A stretch of 64,000 nt of DNA from contig CAYJKH010000002.1 of NCBI GenBank assembly GCA_964371025.1, positions 107,515 through 171,514 of the forward strand, written 5' to 3'. Below the pieces are notes generated by a model. It was not told the origin of the DNA. It saw nothing but the letters and a program-made list of their open reading frames with translations, and did not search any database. This document shows positions 25,104-34,851 of this stretch, in pieces (position 1 is the stretch's first letter; the number at the start of each line of letters is the position of its first letter). The position numbers were made by a program, and so were the translations under genes. The stretch is from CAYJDP01 sp964371025. Its GTDB lineage: Bacteria > Bacillota_I > Bacilli_A > RF39 > UBA660.

Positions 25104-26799
25104 AATATTAAAAATTGTAAAATTATATTTTAGTTTTAATGTTAATTCTAAAAAAAGATTAATAATTCTATTTATTATGGCTCTTTTAAAAACTCTATCT
25201 ATATTATTAATTCCATTAACAACAGCATCAATTGTAGAATTTGCCACGTCAGATAACTTTGAAAAGGCATATTTATATGGATTATTATTTTTAAGTAGTG
25301 GAGTATTTTATATATTAATGAATCATTTATATTATGTTGCTAAAAAGAAGCATTTCTTATATAGTCATAATCAATTACAAGATAATGTTATAAATAAAAT
25401 ATCTAATTATGATGATAATTTTCAAAAGAAGTTATCTCCTAATTTAATAATAAATTCAACTTCAAAAGATATAAATCAAATAGTGTTAATACCAGTACAA
25501 TTATTTGATATTATTACAGAGGTTATATCAATAGTAATTACTATTATTATTTTATTTAGTGTTAATATATATATTGGATTAGTTTCTCTTATTTTAATTT
25601 CTTTATCTTTATGTTTACTTAATAAAAATATATTGAAGAAGGAATGGTTTTTAGCAAAACAAAGAAATCACCAAGATAATATTGGTGGTTTAATGAAACA
25701 AACAGTAGAAGGAAATATAGAGATTAAGTCTTTTAATATTAAGCAAGATATTAATAAACATTTAAAGGGGCATTTAAATTCATGGAATGATATGTATAAA
25801 AAAAATCGTAAACATCATATTAATATATTTGTATTTAATCCAATGATATTGGCAATTGGAAAAATTCTTTTATATGTGATTTCTGCTATATTAATACTAT
25901 TAGAGCATTATGATGTTGCAACTCTTGTTTTAGTTTTGGGATACTATGAAACAAATGAAGGATCGTTTGGAAAACTACATTTACATATAGATGAATTAAT
26001 TGCTAACGCTGTTAGAGTAGAACGTATTACAAAAATATTAAAATATAAAAATACAGAAACTCCTGAATTTGGAGATTTAGAAAAAGATGACATTACAGGA
26101 GAAATTGCCTTTAAAAAAGTATCATTTAATTATGATGGAAAAGAAATACTTAAGAATGTGTCATTTAAAATAGAGCCAAAGTCATTAACTTTTATAGTAG
26201 GACAAAGTGGTAGTGGTAAATCTACTATATTTAAATTATTATTAAGACTTCAAAAAGTTAATAAAGGGATTATTACAATAGATAATGAAAATATTTATAA
26301 TTATACAAAAGACGTATATTCAAAAAATATTTCTATCGTAACAAAGAAACCGTTTATTTTTGATGTTAGTATTAAAGAAAATTTAGGATTAGTTGATTCA
26401 TCTTATGAAAATCAAATTAATGCTTGTAAACTAATTGGAATTCATGATACTATTACCAAATTAGATAAAGGATATAATACGCCATTAAAGGATTTAGAAG
26501 ATATAAATGAAGGTTTAAAGCAAGAAATTGCAATAGCTAGAAGTATATTAACTAAAGCAGAAATATTATTGTTTGATGAAGTTGATGCTAATTTAGATTT
26601 AGATACATCAGAAAAAATTATAAATATATTTAATAAATTAAAAGAAACACATACTATTTTATTTATCACTCATAATCATTTATTAATAAATAAAGAAGAT
26701 AATGTAGTAGTAGTAAGTAATAAAAAAGTAGTAGGACATGATAAACATAGAAAATTAATGAAAAATAATAAACATTATAGAGAGTTACAAAAACAATAA
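25087..26799 (+). CDS. ABC exporter half-transporter, subunit with degenerate signature
   Basis: Second subunit, 570 residues, same layout: membrane helices in about 20-290 and an ATPase domain. Walker A is GQSGSGKS (about 372), Walker B is ILLFDEVDANLD with the catalytic Glu, and the H-loop His is present (FITHNH). The ABC signature is altered to INEGLKQ in place of LSGGQ. This complements the first subunit: a canonical site would use this Walker A/B and H-loop with the partner's signature. The start ATG at 25087 lies inside the previous gene (GGGG with suitable spacing), meaning coupled translation. No terminator separates them from the greA promoter, which lies directly behind. Confidence 0.9.
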   Translation: MKMINKILKIVKLYFSFNVNSKKRLIILFIMALLKTLSILLIPLTTASIVEFATSDNFEKAYLYGLLFLSSGVFYILMNHLYYVAKKKHFLYSHNQLQDNVINKISNYDDNFQKKLSPNLIINSTSKDINQIVLIPVQLFDIITEVISIVITIIILFSVNIYIGLVSLILISLSLCLLNKNILKKEWFLAKQRNHQDNIGGLMKQTVEGNIEIKSFNIKQDINKHLKGHLNSWNDMYKKNRKHHINIFVFNPMILAIGKILLYVISAILILLEHYDVATLVLVLGYYETNEGSFGKLHLHIDELIANAVRVERITKILKYKNTETPEFGDLEKDDITGEIAFKKVSFNYDGKEILKNVSFKIEPKSLTFIVGQSGSGKSTIFKLLLRLQKVNKGIITIDNENIYNYTKDVYSKNISIVTKKPFIFDVSIKENLGLVDSSYENQINACKLIGIHDTITKLDKGYNTPLKDLEDINEGLKQEIAIARSILTKAEILLFDEVDANLDLDTSEKIINIFNKLKETHTILFITHNHLLINKEDNVVVVSNKKVVGHDKHRKLMKNNKHYRELQKQ

Positions 26800-26802
26800 A
26801 AC

Positions 26803-26830
26803 TTGACTTTTTATATTAATAGTGTATAAT
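26803..26830 (+). promoter_or_regulatory. greA promoter
   Basis: TTGACT (26803-26808) and TATAAT (26825-26830) are separated by 16 bases. Confidence 0.75.
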
Positions 26831-26862
26831 TATGAACATTAGTAATAAGAGGTGATGTAACT

Positions 26863-27330
26863 ATGGCAAAAGAAAAAATTCATTTAACGCCAGAAGGTTT
26901 AGAAACAATAAAAGCAGAATATGCAGAATTAATAAATGAGATTCGTCCAGCGAATGTACAAGCTATCAAGGAAGCTTTAGCATTAGGAGATTTATCAGAA
27001 AATTCAGAATATCATGCCGCTAAAGATGAACAATTAGAAATAGAAACTAAAATAAAAAAAGTAGAAAACATTTTAGAAAACTATTCTTTGATTGAAGAAA
27101 TAACTAATGATGTAGTAGGACTTGGGAATACAGTTGAACTTAAATATATAGATGATGAAGAAGTAGATGAGTACAAAATTGTAGGATCACATGAAGCTAA
27201 TCCATTTGAAAGTAAAATATCAAATGAAAGTCCAATAGCATTAGCTATTTTAGATAAAAAAGTTGGAGATGTTGTTGTTGTTGAAAGTCCAAATGGAAGT
27301 TATCAAGTAGAAATAACAGCAATTAGTTAG
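26863..27330 (+). CDS. greA: Transcription elongation factor GreA
   Basis: Binds the RNA polymerase secondary channel and stimulates transcript cleavage to rescue arrested complexes. The 155-residue protein shows the N-terminal coiled coil opening with HLTPEGLETIKAEYAEL, the tip region LALGDLSENSEYHAAKDEQ that carries the acidic catalytic residues, and the C-terminal FKBP-like domain with GSHEANPFESKISNESPIA and KKVGDVV. Length is standard. It has its own good promoter, the ribosome site GAGGTGATG, and a strong terminator, so it is a single-gene unit. Confidence 0.96.
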   Translation: MAKEKIHLTPEGLETIKAEYAELINEIRPANVQAIKEALALGDLSENSEYHAAKDEQLEIETKIKKVENILENYSLIEEITNDVVGLGNTVELKYIDDEEVDEYKIVGSHEANPFESKISNESPIALAILDKKVGDVVVVESPNGSYQVEITAIS

Positions 27331-27331
27331 G

Positions 27332-27366
27332 AAAGTATAAAAAGTTGTTTTTATACTTTTTTTTTT
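27332..27366 (+). terminator. Terminator after greA
   Basis: A 12-bp stem, GAAAGTATAAAA side (27332-27343) with TTTTATACTTTT side (27348-27359), followed by more Ts. Confidence 0.85.
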
Positions 27367-27379
27367 GATTTAAATAAAG

Positions 27380-27405
27380 TATAATAAAAGAAGAATAAGG
27401 TGGTG
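27380..27405 (+). promoter_or_regulatory. -10 box at the head of the Tad/T4SS locus
   Basis: TATAAT at 27380-27385 and AAGGTGG near 27397 precede the ATG at 27411. The -35 region overlaps the greA terminator and is not consensus. Confidence 0.45.
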
Positions 27406-27410
27406 TAAAT

Positions 27411-28973
27411 ATGATAATTAGAAAGCCGTATGCATTTTTAATAAAAAACTTTAATAAAATACATATAGTATTATTTTTATTAGCGTCATTTGTCTTTTAT
27501 AAAACAATGAGTTTATCTAGTTTTATGAATGATTTTGTTCAAATCGAAATTTATAATGAATATGTAGACCCTATATCAAATTATATAGGGATTTTTGTCT
27601 TTATTGCAGCATTATTTATGGTTGTAGTAATAGCAGCTATTATCCTACTCTTAATAAGAAAGAAAAAACCATGGATAGCATATGTAATTGTATTAATAGA
27701 ATATATATTATTGATATTAGTCTTTGGAACAATTAATAGCTATTTTAGTGGATATACAGTTCAACTTGATTCTGCAACAGCACTAGCTCTTAAAGATATT
27801 TTATTTATTGTAACAATTCCACAATACGGAGTATTTATATTATTGATTATTAGATCGCTTGGAATTGATGTTAAAAGATTTGATTTTAAAAATGATAGTG
27901 AATTTTTAGAATTAGATAGTGATGATAGAGAAGAAATAGAAATTAAAATAAATATAGATTCATATTCATTTAAAAGAAAAGTAGAAAAATTTAAAAGAGA
28001 GTTTGGATATTTCTTTAAAGAACACAAGTTTATAGTGTCTTCAATTTTTATTTTAGTTATAGTTGTAATATCTGCAGTTTCTTATAATTATTTCTTTGTA
28101 GTTCATAAAACATATAGTGAAAAAGAGATACTAGAAACAGAAAGATATGAAATTATCATTAATAAAAGTTATATAACTGATAAGTCTTTAAATGGTGAGT
28201 TAATAGAAGTAGGGAAAAAATTTGTAATAATAGATGCTACTGTTAAAAATAAATTAAATAAAGTAGATGTTAATTTAGATAAGTTTCATGTTATGACATC
28301 AGAAAAAGTATATTCGAAAACGGAAAATACATATTCTAACTACTTTAGTGATTTAGGTAAAGTATACACAGAACTTACTCTTGATACTAATCAAAGTCAA
28401 AATGTTTTGTTTGTATATAAAGTAGATGATAAAAAAGATGTTGATAATTATGCATTTTATTATCAAGATTATACTGATGAAGGGTCATCATATGTTAGAA
28501 GAGTTAAGATTGAACCAAAAGAAGTAGAAACTATTGAAAATGATGGTATGTATAAACTGGGAGAAGAGATGGTTATTAGTCTCCCAACAGGTGAAAAAAA
28601 AGAACTGATGATTGATAATTATGAATTTCATCAAGAAGTAAGTTATAATTTTGAAAATTGTCCAACTGCAGATAATTGTTATATAACAGATAAGATAATT
28701 AGTGTGACAGATAATTTTAAAATATTGAAAATTGACTTTTCATCAACCGATTTTACAGGTAAAGAATTAATTGACTTTTCAACTGATTATGGTACAATTG
28801 GTTATAAGGATGCTAATGGTAAATTGGGGAATATAGATTTTCATAATTTAGCATTACAAAACTACTATGGTAAGTACTTATATGTGAAAGTTCCGAATGA
28901 ATTAATAACGTCAGAAGAAATACAAATTGTATATACAGTGAGAGATAAAGAGTATATATATCAATTGAAATAG
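27411..28973 (+). CDS. Polytopic membrane protein with large external domain, head of Tad/T4SS locus
   Basis: Unrecognised 520-residue protein. About four hydrophobic helices occupy residues 15-150, a cytoplasmic charged stretch (LELDSDDREEIEIK) follows, then a fifth helix at about 205-230 and an external domain of roughly 290 residues. The external part has alternating beta-strand-like segments and resembles general DUF4352-type immunoglobulin-like domains in tone only. There is a Cys pair (NCPTADNCY). It begins the co-directional 25-kb locus and is followed after 10 bases by an anchored surface protein, so membership of the machine is inferred from position. A role as a scaffold or sensor is possible. 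Confidence 0.7.
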   Translation: MIIRKPYAFLIKNFNKIHIVLFLLASFVFYKTMSLSSFMNDFVQIEIYNEYVDPISNYIGIFVFIAALFMVVVIAAIILLLIRKKKPWIAYVIVLIEYILLILVFGTINSYFSGYTVQLDSATALALKDILFIVTIPQYGVFILLIIRSLGIDVKRFDFKNDSEFLELDSDDREEIEIKINIDSYSFKRKVEKFKREFGYFFKEHKFIVSSIFILVIVVISAVSYNYFFVVHKTYSEKEILETERYEIIINKSYITDKSLNGELIEVGKKFVIIDATVKNKLNKVDVNLDKFHVMTSEKVYSKTENTYSNYFSDLGKVYTELTLDTNQSQNVLFVYKVDDKKDVDNYAFYYQDYTDEGSSYVRRVKIEPKEVETIENDGMYKLGEEMVISLPTGEKKELMIDNYEFHQEVSYNFENCPTADNCYITDKIISVTDNFKILKIDFSSTDFTGKELIDFSTDYGTIGYKDANGKLGNIDFHNLALQNYYGKYLYVKVPNELITSEEIQIVYTVRDKEYIYQLK

Positions 28974-28983
28974 GAGAGTAAAA

Positions 28984-30738
28984 ATGGATAAAGAGAAATT
29001 AAAAAAATATATAAAAATGGTATCGATTATTGTAGGGTTTGGTTTATTAATATATTTAATTGTAATATATCCACTAACTAAATTTTATTCACAAGAAAGT
29101 GAAATGACTGCTGCTGCTGAAAAGTTTTTTGAAATCAACGAAGAACTTTTACCAACTGGGGCAAGAGTAGCAGAAGTTGACTTATCAACATTATATAATG
29201 AAAAATATTTACCAGAAGATTTAACTGTACCTTACACGAATAATGCTTGTTCAATAGAAAATAGTTGGGTTAAAGTAAAAAAAGAAGATGGTGAATATAA
29301 ATACTATACTTATTTAGAATGTGGGATTTTAACCTCGCTTGTAGATCATGATGGTCCGGAAATCAAATTAAATGGTGATGACGAAATTGAGATTAATTTA
29401 GGTACTGAGTATAAAGATGAAGGTATTAAAAGTGTTATTGATAACAGCGACGGTGAAATAAAAGTTAATGAAGTAGTTACATCAGGAGAAGTAGATACTT
29501 CTAAAATCGGGAAATATGAAATTAAATATACAGTATCAGATAGCTTGTCAAATGAAACTGTAAAAATTAGGAAAGTAAATGTTGTTCAAAAATTAAATGA
29601 AACTATTTCACAACAAATAAAAGAAACTGAAAAAATCTCTAGTTATGTTTATTTTTCAGGACAATTATTTCAAGTTATAAATATTGAAAATGATAATATT
29701 TTGATGGCTACAGCTAGTGATGTTAGTTATGTAAATTACAGTGGTATTGATGAATGGTTAGAATATTACTATGACAATTTAAATTCTGATTCGAAAAAAA
29801 AGATTATTGATCGAAAATATTGTGTGGATGCAGTTAGTTCTGATTTAAGTAGTGCTAAGTGTAGTGAAACAAAAACAGAAAAAGTAGGTATATTAAGTGT
29901 AGAAGAATATCAAAAATATGCTGAAAAGGTTGATTTAATCTTCCCTTCGCTAGTTAGTTGGGTTAGAGATGAAGTTAGTAATGATGTAGCATGGACTACT
30001 AGTAATTATTACTTTGATAGAACTGATTCATTTAAAGAATATGATAAAACATCTAATTTAGGGATTAGACCTACAATTTTAATTGATGGAAATCAATTGA
30101 TTTCTTCAGGGATTGGAAGTTATGAAAATCCTTATATGATTGATGATATTGAAGTTGGTTCTAAAAATGATCAAATAAATACGCGAACTGTTGGTGAATA
30201 TATTACTTATTCTAGTTATGATTGGAGAATTGCAGAAATTGATGAAAATGGATCTGTAAAAATTATAATGGATTCCTTAGTTGTAGGAGATGATAGTGAA
30301 GAGTATGTTGTAGATAATGCTAAAGATATATATAACCCTGAGGAAAAAGGTAATATTGGATATATAGCAGAAAATAAATTAGCAGAATTTATTACAATGA
30401 AAAATTTGAAGGAATACACAGTCGAAGTTCCTATATATGACGAATTACCAAAATATAATAATGAAACAAGTGTAGAAAAGTATAAAGTTAATTTAAGTAT
30501 TCCTAATATATATGATATGTTTTCAACACCGGGAGAAGGATATATTAACAACATGTATTGGGTTATAAACTCATCGAAAAATAGAACTAATTTAGTAGCT
30601 ACTAATGGTTATATGTGGGATATACCTGTAGATGAATATTTACAAGCTGGATTTAAATTAGTGGCATATCTTGATGAAAGCTACAAAATAACTAGTGGAC
30701 AAGGTACGAGAGCAGAACCGTATAAAATAGTAAAATAA
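28984..30738 (+). CDS. Membrane-anchored surface protein with Ig-like and two DUF6273-like domains
   Basis: A 584-residue protein with one N-terminal membrane helix (about 12-32) and the rest outside. After the helix comes a conserved AAEKFFEINEELLP segment, then an Ig-like domain (about 120-200, GPEIKLNGDDEIEINLG ... YTVSDSLSN) of the DUF5011 kind. Two repeats of a module that ends in a GIRP...GIGSYENPY or GQGTRAEPYKI motif follow; this resembles DUF6273/CLECT-like surface modules. The second paralogue in the locus (51109-52344) shares the juxtamembrane segment and one such module. Likely an exposed adhesin or pilus-assembly partner; inference from layout. The ATG follows AGGAGAG. Confidence 0.7.
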   Translation: MDKEKLKKYIKMVSIIVGFGLLIYLIVIYPLTKFYSQESEMTAAAEKFFEINEELLPTGARVAEVDLSTLYNEKYLPEDLTVPYTNNACSIENSWVKVKKEDGEYKYYTYLECGILTSLVDHDGPEIKLNGDDEIEINLGTEYKDEGIKSVIDNSDGEIKVNEVVTSGEVDTSKIGKYEIKYTVSDSLSNETVKIRKVNVVQKLNETISQQIKETEKISSYVYFSGQLFQVINIENDNILMATASDVSYVNYSGIDEWLEYYYDNLNSDSKKKIIDRKYCVDAVSSDLSSAKCSETKTEKVGILSVEEYQKYAEKVDLIFPSLVSWVRDEVSNDVAWTTSNYYFDRTDSFKEYDKTSNLGIRPTILIDGNQLISSGIGSYENPYMIDDIEVGSKNDQINTRTVGEYITYSSYDWRIAEIDENGSVKIIMDSLVVGDDSEEYVVDNAKDIYNPEEKGNIGYIAENKLAEFITMKNLKEYTVEVPIYDELPKYNNETSVEKYKVNLSIPNIYDMFSTPGEGYINNMYWVINSSKNRTNLVATNGYMWDIPVDEYLQAGFKLVAYLDESYKITSGQGTRAEPYKIVK

Positions 30739-30749
30739 GAGGGTGAGTT

Positions 30750-31526
30750 ATGAAAAAAAAGAAAATACTAATTATTTCTATACTTGTAATAATATTTATA
30801 GTAATAAGTATTATTGCTATATGTATATATCAAAAAAACATTTTTTATTCTTATGAATCAAAAGTAGATAAAGTAATTAATTATGAGGCCAAACACAATG
30901 AGGTTATTAATTCTTGGATACAAGTTCAAGGGACGAATATAGATTATCCTATTATTCAAAATTCTTTGGATTTTGATGTTAATGAACATATAGATTTTGA
31001 CTTTGTTTGGACAGAAAATACTGATGTAAATATATCTCATCGAGAAGTTATTGTGGGTCATAATTATTTGAATGTCTCTAGTAATCCATTGATTATAAAT
31101 GAAAATCATTCTAGATTTGAGCAACTAATGTCTTTTCTATATCCAGAATTTTTAGAGGAAAATAAATATATAACTTTCACAAAGGATGGGGAAGATTATG
31201 TTTATAAAATTTTTTCGATAGGATTTTTTAAAGATAGAGATATAGAATATTATGAAAATTATAATGTAGAAAGTATTAATGAATATTTAGATGAAACAAT
31301 AGAAAATAGTGTGTTTGATTTTGATGTAGATGTTAATGAAAATGATAAAATATTAAGTCTGGTAACTTGCACAAGAATGTTTGGTATCTATGATGATAGA
31401 TCATTGAAAATAGATGCTAAATTGGTAGAAAAAGGTGAAAATATGAATAATTATGAATTTAATAAAAATGATAATTATGAAGAAATAGAAAATGCTATGA
31501 AGGGTGGTAATGGAAATGATTTATAA
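30750..31526 (+). CDS. Class B sortase
   Basis: Membrane-anchored cysteine transpeptidase that joins sorted proteins to the wall or polymerises pilins. N-terminal signal-anchor helix at residues 5-27, then the sortase barrel: WIQVQGTNIDYPIIQ (typical SrtB opening), catalytic His104 in VIVGHNYL, Cys207 in LVTCTRMFG, and Arg217 in DDRSLKI. The longer helix-containing segment between strands fits class B. The C-terminal 30 residues after the barrel are an acidic Asn-rich tail, which is unusual. The gene starts with ATG after GAGGGTG and overlaps the following secreted-protein gene. No LPxTG/NPxTN sorting signal with a C-terminal membrane helix is visible in this window. Confidence 0.88.
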   Translation: MKKKKILIISILVIIFIVISIIAICIYQKNIFYSYESKVDKVINYEAKHNEVINSWIQVQGTNIDYPIIQNSLDFDVNEHIDFDFVWTENTDVNISHREVIVGHNYLNVSSNPLIINENHSRFEQLMSFLYPEFLEENKYITFTKDGEDYVYKIFSIGFFKDRDIEYYENYNVESINEYLDETIENSVFDFDVDVNENDKILSLVTCTRMFGIYDDRSLKIDAKLVEKGENMNNYEFNKNDNYEEIENAMKGGNGNDL

Positions 31527-34386
31527 AAAAATAGCTTTAATGATAGTTCTTAGTTTTATATTTGGGGTAGGAACTGCTAGTGCTAATAATGATGGTAATA
31601 AATGTCAAATAAAAGTTGACGAGACAAAAAGCACAAACGGGGAAGTGACTACTAGTCTTAATAGTGCAGACTTCGAAGCATTTAGTGATGCGTGGGGGTT
31701 AAATGTAGTAAGAGAATATAGTTATTTTGAACTTTCGATGGATCCTGTTAACAAAGAGGTTAATAATCAGGCTAAATTAGAAGTGACATTGAAAAATGGT
31801 GATACTGTGGTGGCTACTAAAACTTTATCAGTTAATAATCCAGTTAGGTTTGAGATTGATGAGACTGTAGACGCTGCATATCAAGTAGTAGCTAAAATTT
31901 CACATGGTGGAGGAATTTGTCCTATTACTAATGAACTTACTGGATGGAATTATGAATTTACAGTTGATGGACCTGTTACTTACGAAAATTTTTTCTATGA
32001 TGAAAAAGTTTGTTCAAATTTAAGAAATAATATATTAGATACAGGTAATGATGATGTGAAATTTGCAGATGCAACAGTTGATAAATATGCGGATATAACT
32101 AATAAAAATGATGTTGTAAATGCTGCTTATTTATGTAGTGATAAAACCGCAGGAACATTTGGCATTAGTTATGATTCATTAATTAAGCATATTAAAAACG
32201 CTGTTGATTCAATTTCATTAGCCGAACATTTAGAAAAAATCAGCCAATCAACTTCTGCTGATAAACAATATTTTACAGAAGAGTTCTTTAAAGCCAATAA
32301 CTATATAAAATATGAATATAATAAAAATGGGATAGACGTAGATACATTATCTTGTAAAAATTATGTAGGATTAAATGGACAAGCTGGATTGACAACTGGA
32401 AGTCCATTTGAATTCCAAGGAGATAATCCAGAAGACTATGATTTAGATTACTACTCATCAGTAAATCAAGGGAAATTTTATACAGTAGGACCAGAAGAAG
32501 AGTTCAAAGCTAATGGTGAAGTTGTTTGTACAACGCAGTGTACAGAAAAAGTAACAATTAGTTATGGACCGCCAGTTGCATCAAAGGCTGGACTTTGTTT
32601 TGAATATAAGGTGAAAGTGGTAGCTAAAAGTTTTTGTGAAGCTAAAATAAACCATGATACTAAACCTGAAAAAGAAGAGGTATGTTTACCTGTTCCAAGA
32701 TGTAATGGAACATCATTATATGGTGATCAAGGAGGTCCTTCAGAAGACTTTGATGCTTGTATTCAAGAAAATGATAATGGAGAGTATACTCAAACTGGAA
32801 TTGATAGATGTTTTAAAGAGGTATATGGGAAAACTCAGGAAGATACTGAAAGAATGGCAGCACTTACAAGTGACATTGGTAATGCGTTTGGAGTAAGTTA
32901 TGACTATTTAACAATTAATAAAAATTACTTTGGGACTGGTAAAAGCGAAGCTTGGCTAGAAGCGAATGATCATAAAATAATACAGGCAGTACGCGATATT
33001 AATGCAGAAGGTGATGGTGGAAAGTATACAAGAGTATCTGGAGAAATACTATGGACTGATGCAAATGGGAATAAATTCAGTGAAAACCAGCTTCAAAATA
33101 ATAAATACTATCATTTTGGTGGATATTATTTTGCTACAACAGAAAAAGCAAGACAAACGATTTGGAATGTTGCAGATTATGATTATAAACAATGGACGTA
33201 TTTAGGTTCAAGTTATTTTGCAAGACCTGGAGGTTTTAAGCAAACTAGAAATTGTAAAGAAAAATGCGTTTGGACAGGATGTACAAATGGTGAATTTATT
33301 AATAATTCAGACGCTCAAGAAGATTACGATAAAAAATTAGAAGCTTGGACATCTGCTATTAGTAAATGTACAGGAGAAGCTACATGTGATGTTACAACTT
33401 CGACTTTTGATATAGATATTGATATAGAAGCGCACGATAACATTGATTTTGAACAATCTACAATTAAACCAAATGATAATACATATCCTAATTTAGATAA
33501 TGGTGGAAACGCGGTTAATGAAAGTAATCCAGATAATACGATTATGCATAATGGTGCATGTTATGGAAAAGATTCAACTAATAATCATTATATGACAGAA
33601 TGGAGTTTCCCAGGAACATGGATTAATAATAAAACAGGAGTAATTTCTTACGAAGATAAAACTGGAGATGATGCTTGGCACAATGTAGAAGATAAATTCT
33701 GCTTACCGCTTAATGCAGAAGATTCTAATACAACTTGGTGGAATTGGTATATAGCAAATAAAGGACAGGATAATCCAAATGTACCAGAAGATGAAAAAGC
33801 AGAAATTGAAAAAGACTTAGATTATAATATTACGGCTAAAACTAATAATTTTGGTATGTTTAATTGGAATATAGGAGTTCAATGTTTCTACTCAGCTAAT
33901 AATGAAGAAACATGTGTAGATGGAGATCCAGAATGTTTAAGTAAACTTGGAGAAGATGCTGAACTTACAACACATAATGTTAAGTATAGAGCGATCCCAG
34001 TTAATAACTTTGAGGATTCTAATGTTAGAGGATGGAATTGGAGCTTAGGAGCAACTGATTTAAGTAATAAGGATTATCCAATTGTACCAACGTTATTAAG
34101 ACAAGAAATTCAAGATACTGGATTAGATGTTTATACAGATGAATATTTAGATTATGAAATTATACTAGATAGTGATGCTATTAGTAAAATTAGAGAAAAA
34201 TATAAAGATATACCTTATAATGAATATACTGGAACTTATGAAGAAATAAATGATATTAATTTTTATAGAAGTGATTTCTTAAGTGATTATGTTAAAACAA
34301 TAACTAGAGGGACTATTGGATGTAATAATCAAGATAATAATGGAAGTTGCAAAATTTATAATCAATCAGAAGTAGGAGGGAATTAA
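31516..34386 (+). CDS. Large secreted Cys/Trp-rich protein of the Tad/T4SS locus
   Basis: A ~956-residue exported protein with a clear signal peptide (IALMIVLSFIFGVGTASA). Two upstream in-frame starts (GTG 31504, ATG 31510) exist, but ATG 31516 is 8 bases from AGGGTGG and gives the cleanest signal peptide. The mature part is acidic, rich in Asn, Tyr and Trp, and holds many paired cysteines (for example CVWTGC, CTGEATC, CVDGDPEC), suggesting disulfides in an oxidising exterior. No sorting signal or C-terminal membrane helix is present. No known domain was recognised. It follows the sortase (genes overlap) and precedes a pseudopilin, so a tip adhesin or cell-surface partner of the pilus is the best inference. 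Confidence 0.75.
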   Translation: MIYKKIALMIVLSFIFGVGTASANNDGNKCQIKVDETKSTNGEVTTSLNSADFEAFSDAWGLNVVREYSYFELSMDPVNKEVNNQAKLEVTLKNGDTVVATKTLSVNNPVRFEIDETVDAAYQVVAKISHGGGICPITNELTGWNYEFTVDGPVTYENFFYDEKVCSNLRNNILDTGNDDVKFADATVDKYADITNKNDVVNAAYLCSDKTAGTFGISYDSLIKHIKNAVDSISLAEHLEKISQSTSADKQYFTEEFFKANNYIKYEYNKNGIDVDTLSCKNYVGLNGQAGLTTGSPFEFQGDNPEDYDLDYYSSVNQGKFYTVGPEEEFKANGEVVCTTQCTEKVTISYGPPVASKAGLCFEYKVKVVAKSFCEAKINHDTKPEKEEVCLPVPRCNGTSLYGDQGGPSEDFDACIQENDNGEYTQTGIDRCFKEVYGKTQEDTERMAALTSDIGNAFGVSYDYLTINKNYFGTGKSEAWLEANDHKIIQAVRDINAEGDGGKYTRVSGEILWTDANGNKFSENQLQNNKYYHFGGYYFATTEKARQTIWNVADYDYKQWTYLGSSYFARPGGFKQTRNCKEKCVWTGCTNGEFINNSDAQEDYDKKLEAWTSAISKCTGEATCDVTTSTFDIDIDIEAHDNIDFEQSTIKPNDNTYPNLDNGGNAVNESNPDNTIMHNGACYGKDSTNNHYMTEWSFPGTWINNKTGVISYEDKTGDDAWHNVEDKFCLPLNAEDSNTTWWNWYIANKGQDNPNVPEDEKAEIEKDLDYNITAKTNNFGMFNWNIGVQCFYSANNEETCVDGDPECLSKLGEDAELTTHNVKYRAIPVNNFEDSNVRGWNWSLGATDLSNKDYPIVPTLLRQEIQDTGLDVYTDEYLDYEIILDSDAISKIREKYKDIPYNEYTGTYEEINDINFYRSDFLSDYVKTITRGTIGCNNQDNNGSCKIYNQSEVGGN

Positions 34387-34389
34387 TTT

Positions 34390-34836
34390 ATGAATAAAGC
34401 TATGTTATCAGTAGGAATAATTATATTAAGCATAACAGCATTAGCGCTAATTAATTTAATAGTTAATGCCTCTACTAGTAGTGAATTAGATTATTATTTA
34501 GTAAAAGAAACAGTCGAGGCAGCTATGATTGATGCCATCGACTCTCCTGCTACAGGAGAAAATGTATCAGTTGTTAGAATGGATAAAGAAGAATTTGTTG
34601 AAAGTTTTGTTAAAAGATTTGCAATGAACGTGGATCCAACTAGAGAATATACAATTGGATTTTATGATTTGAATGAAACACCGCCTAAAGCAAGTGTTAA
34701 AGTAGGATCATCAACTTTAATAACATTTGAAAACACATCAGCGGATATTGTTACACAAGTAGATTCTATTATTGAAACTAATAACGAAGTAGATGAATTT
34801 TCAGAGTTTAATATAGAACAAAATAATATAAGATAA
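34390..34836 (+). CDS. Pseudopilin/TadE-like single-helix protein
   Basis: A 148-residue protein with an N-terminal hydrophobic helix right after the start (MLSVGIIILSITALALINLIV) and an extracellular remainder of about 115 residues containing a mixed alpha/beta pattern. Such short-tailed proteins with an N-terminal helix are TadE/TadF-like minor pilins or DUF5411-like proteins. Prepilin peptidase cleavage is not obvious. The start lies 3 bases after the preceding stop with AGGAGGG overlapping that gene's end. It is followed by CpaB, which supports a pilus role. Confidence 0.6.
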   Translation: MNKAMLSVGIIILSITALALINLIVNASTSSELDYYLVKETVEAAMIDAIDSPATGENVSVVRMDKEEFVESFVKRFAMNVDPTREYTIGFYDLNETPPKASVKVGSSTLITFENTSADIVTQVDSIIETNNEVDEFSEFNIEQNNIR

Positions 34837-34851
34837 AAAAGGAGAGCAAAA

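Noticed and set aside
32654..33205. Small + strand frames inside the large secreted-protein gene
   Set aside because: They lie in another frame within a clearly coding gene, have no ribosome sites and show no recognisable protein features.
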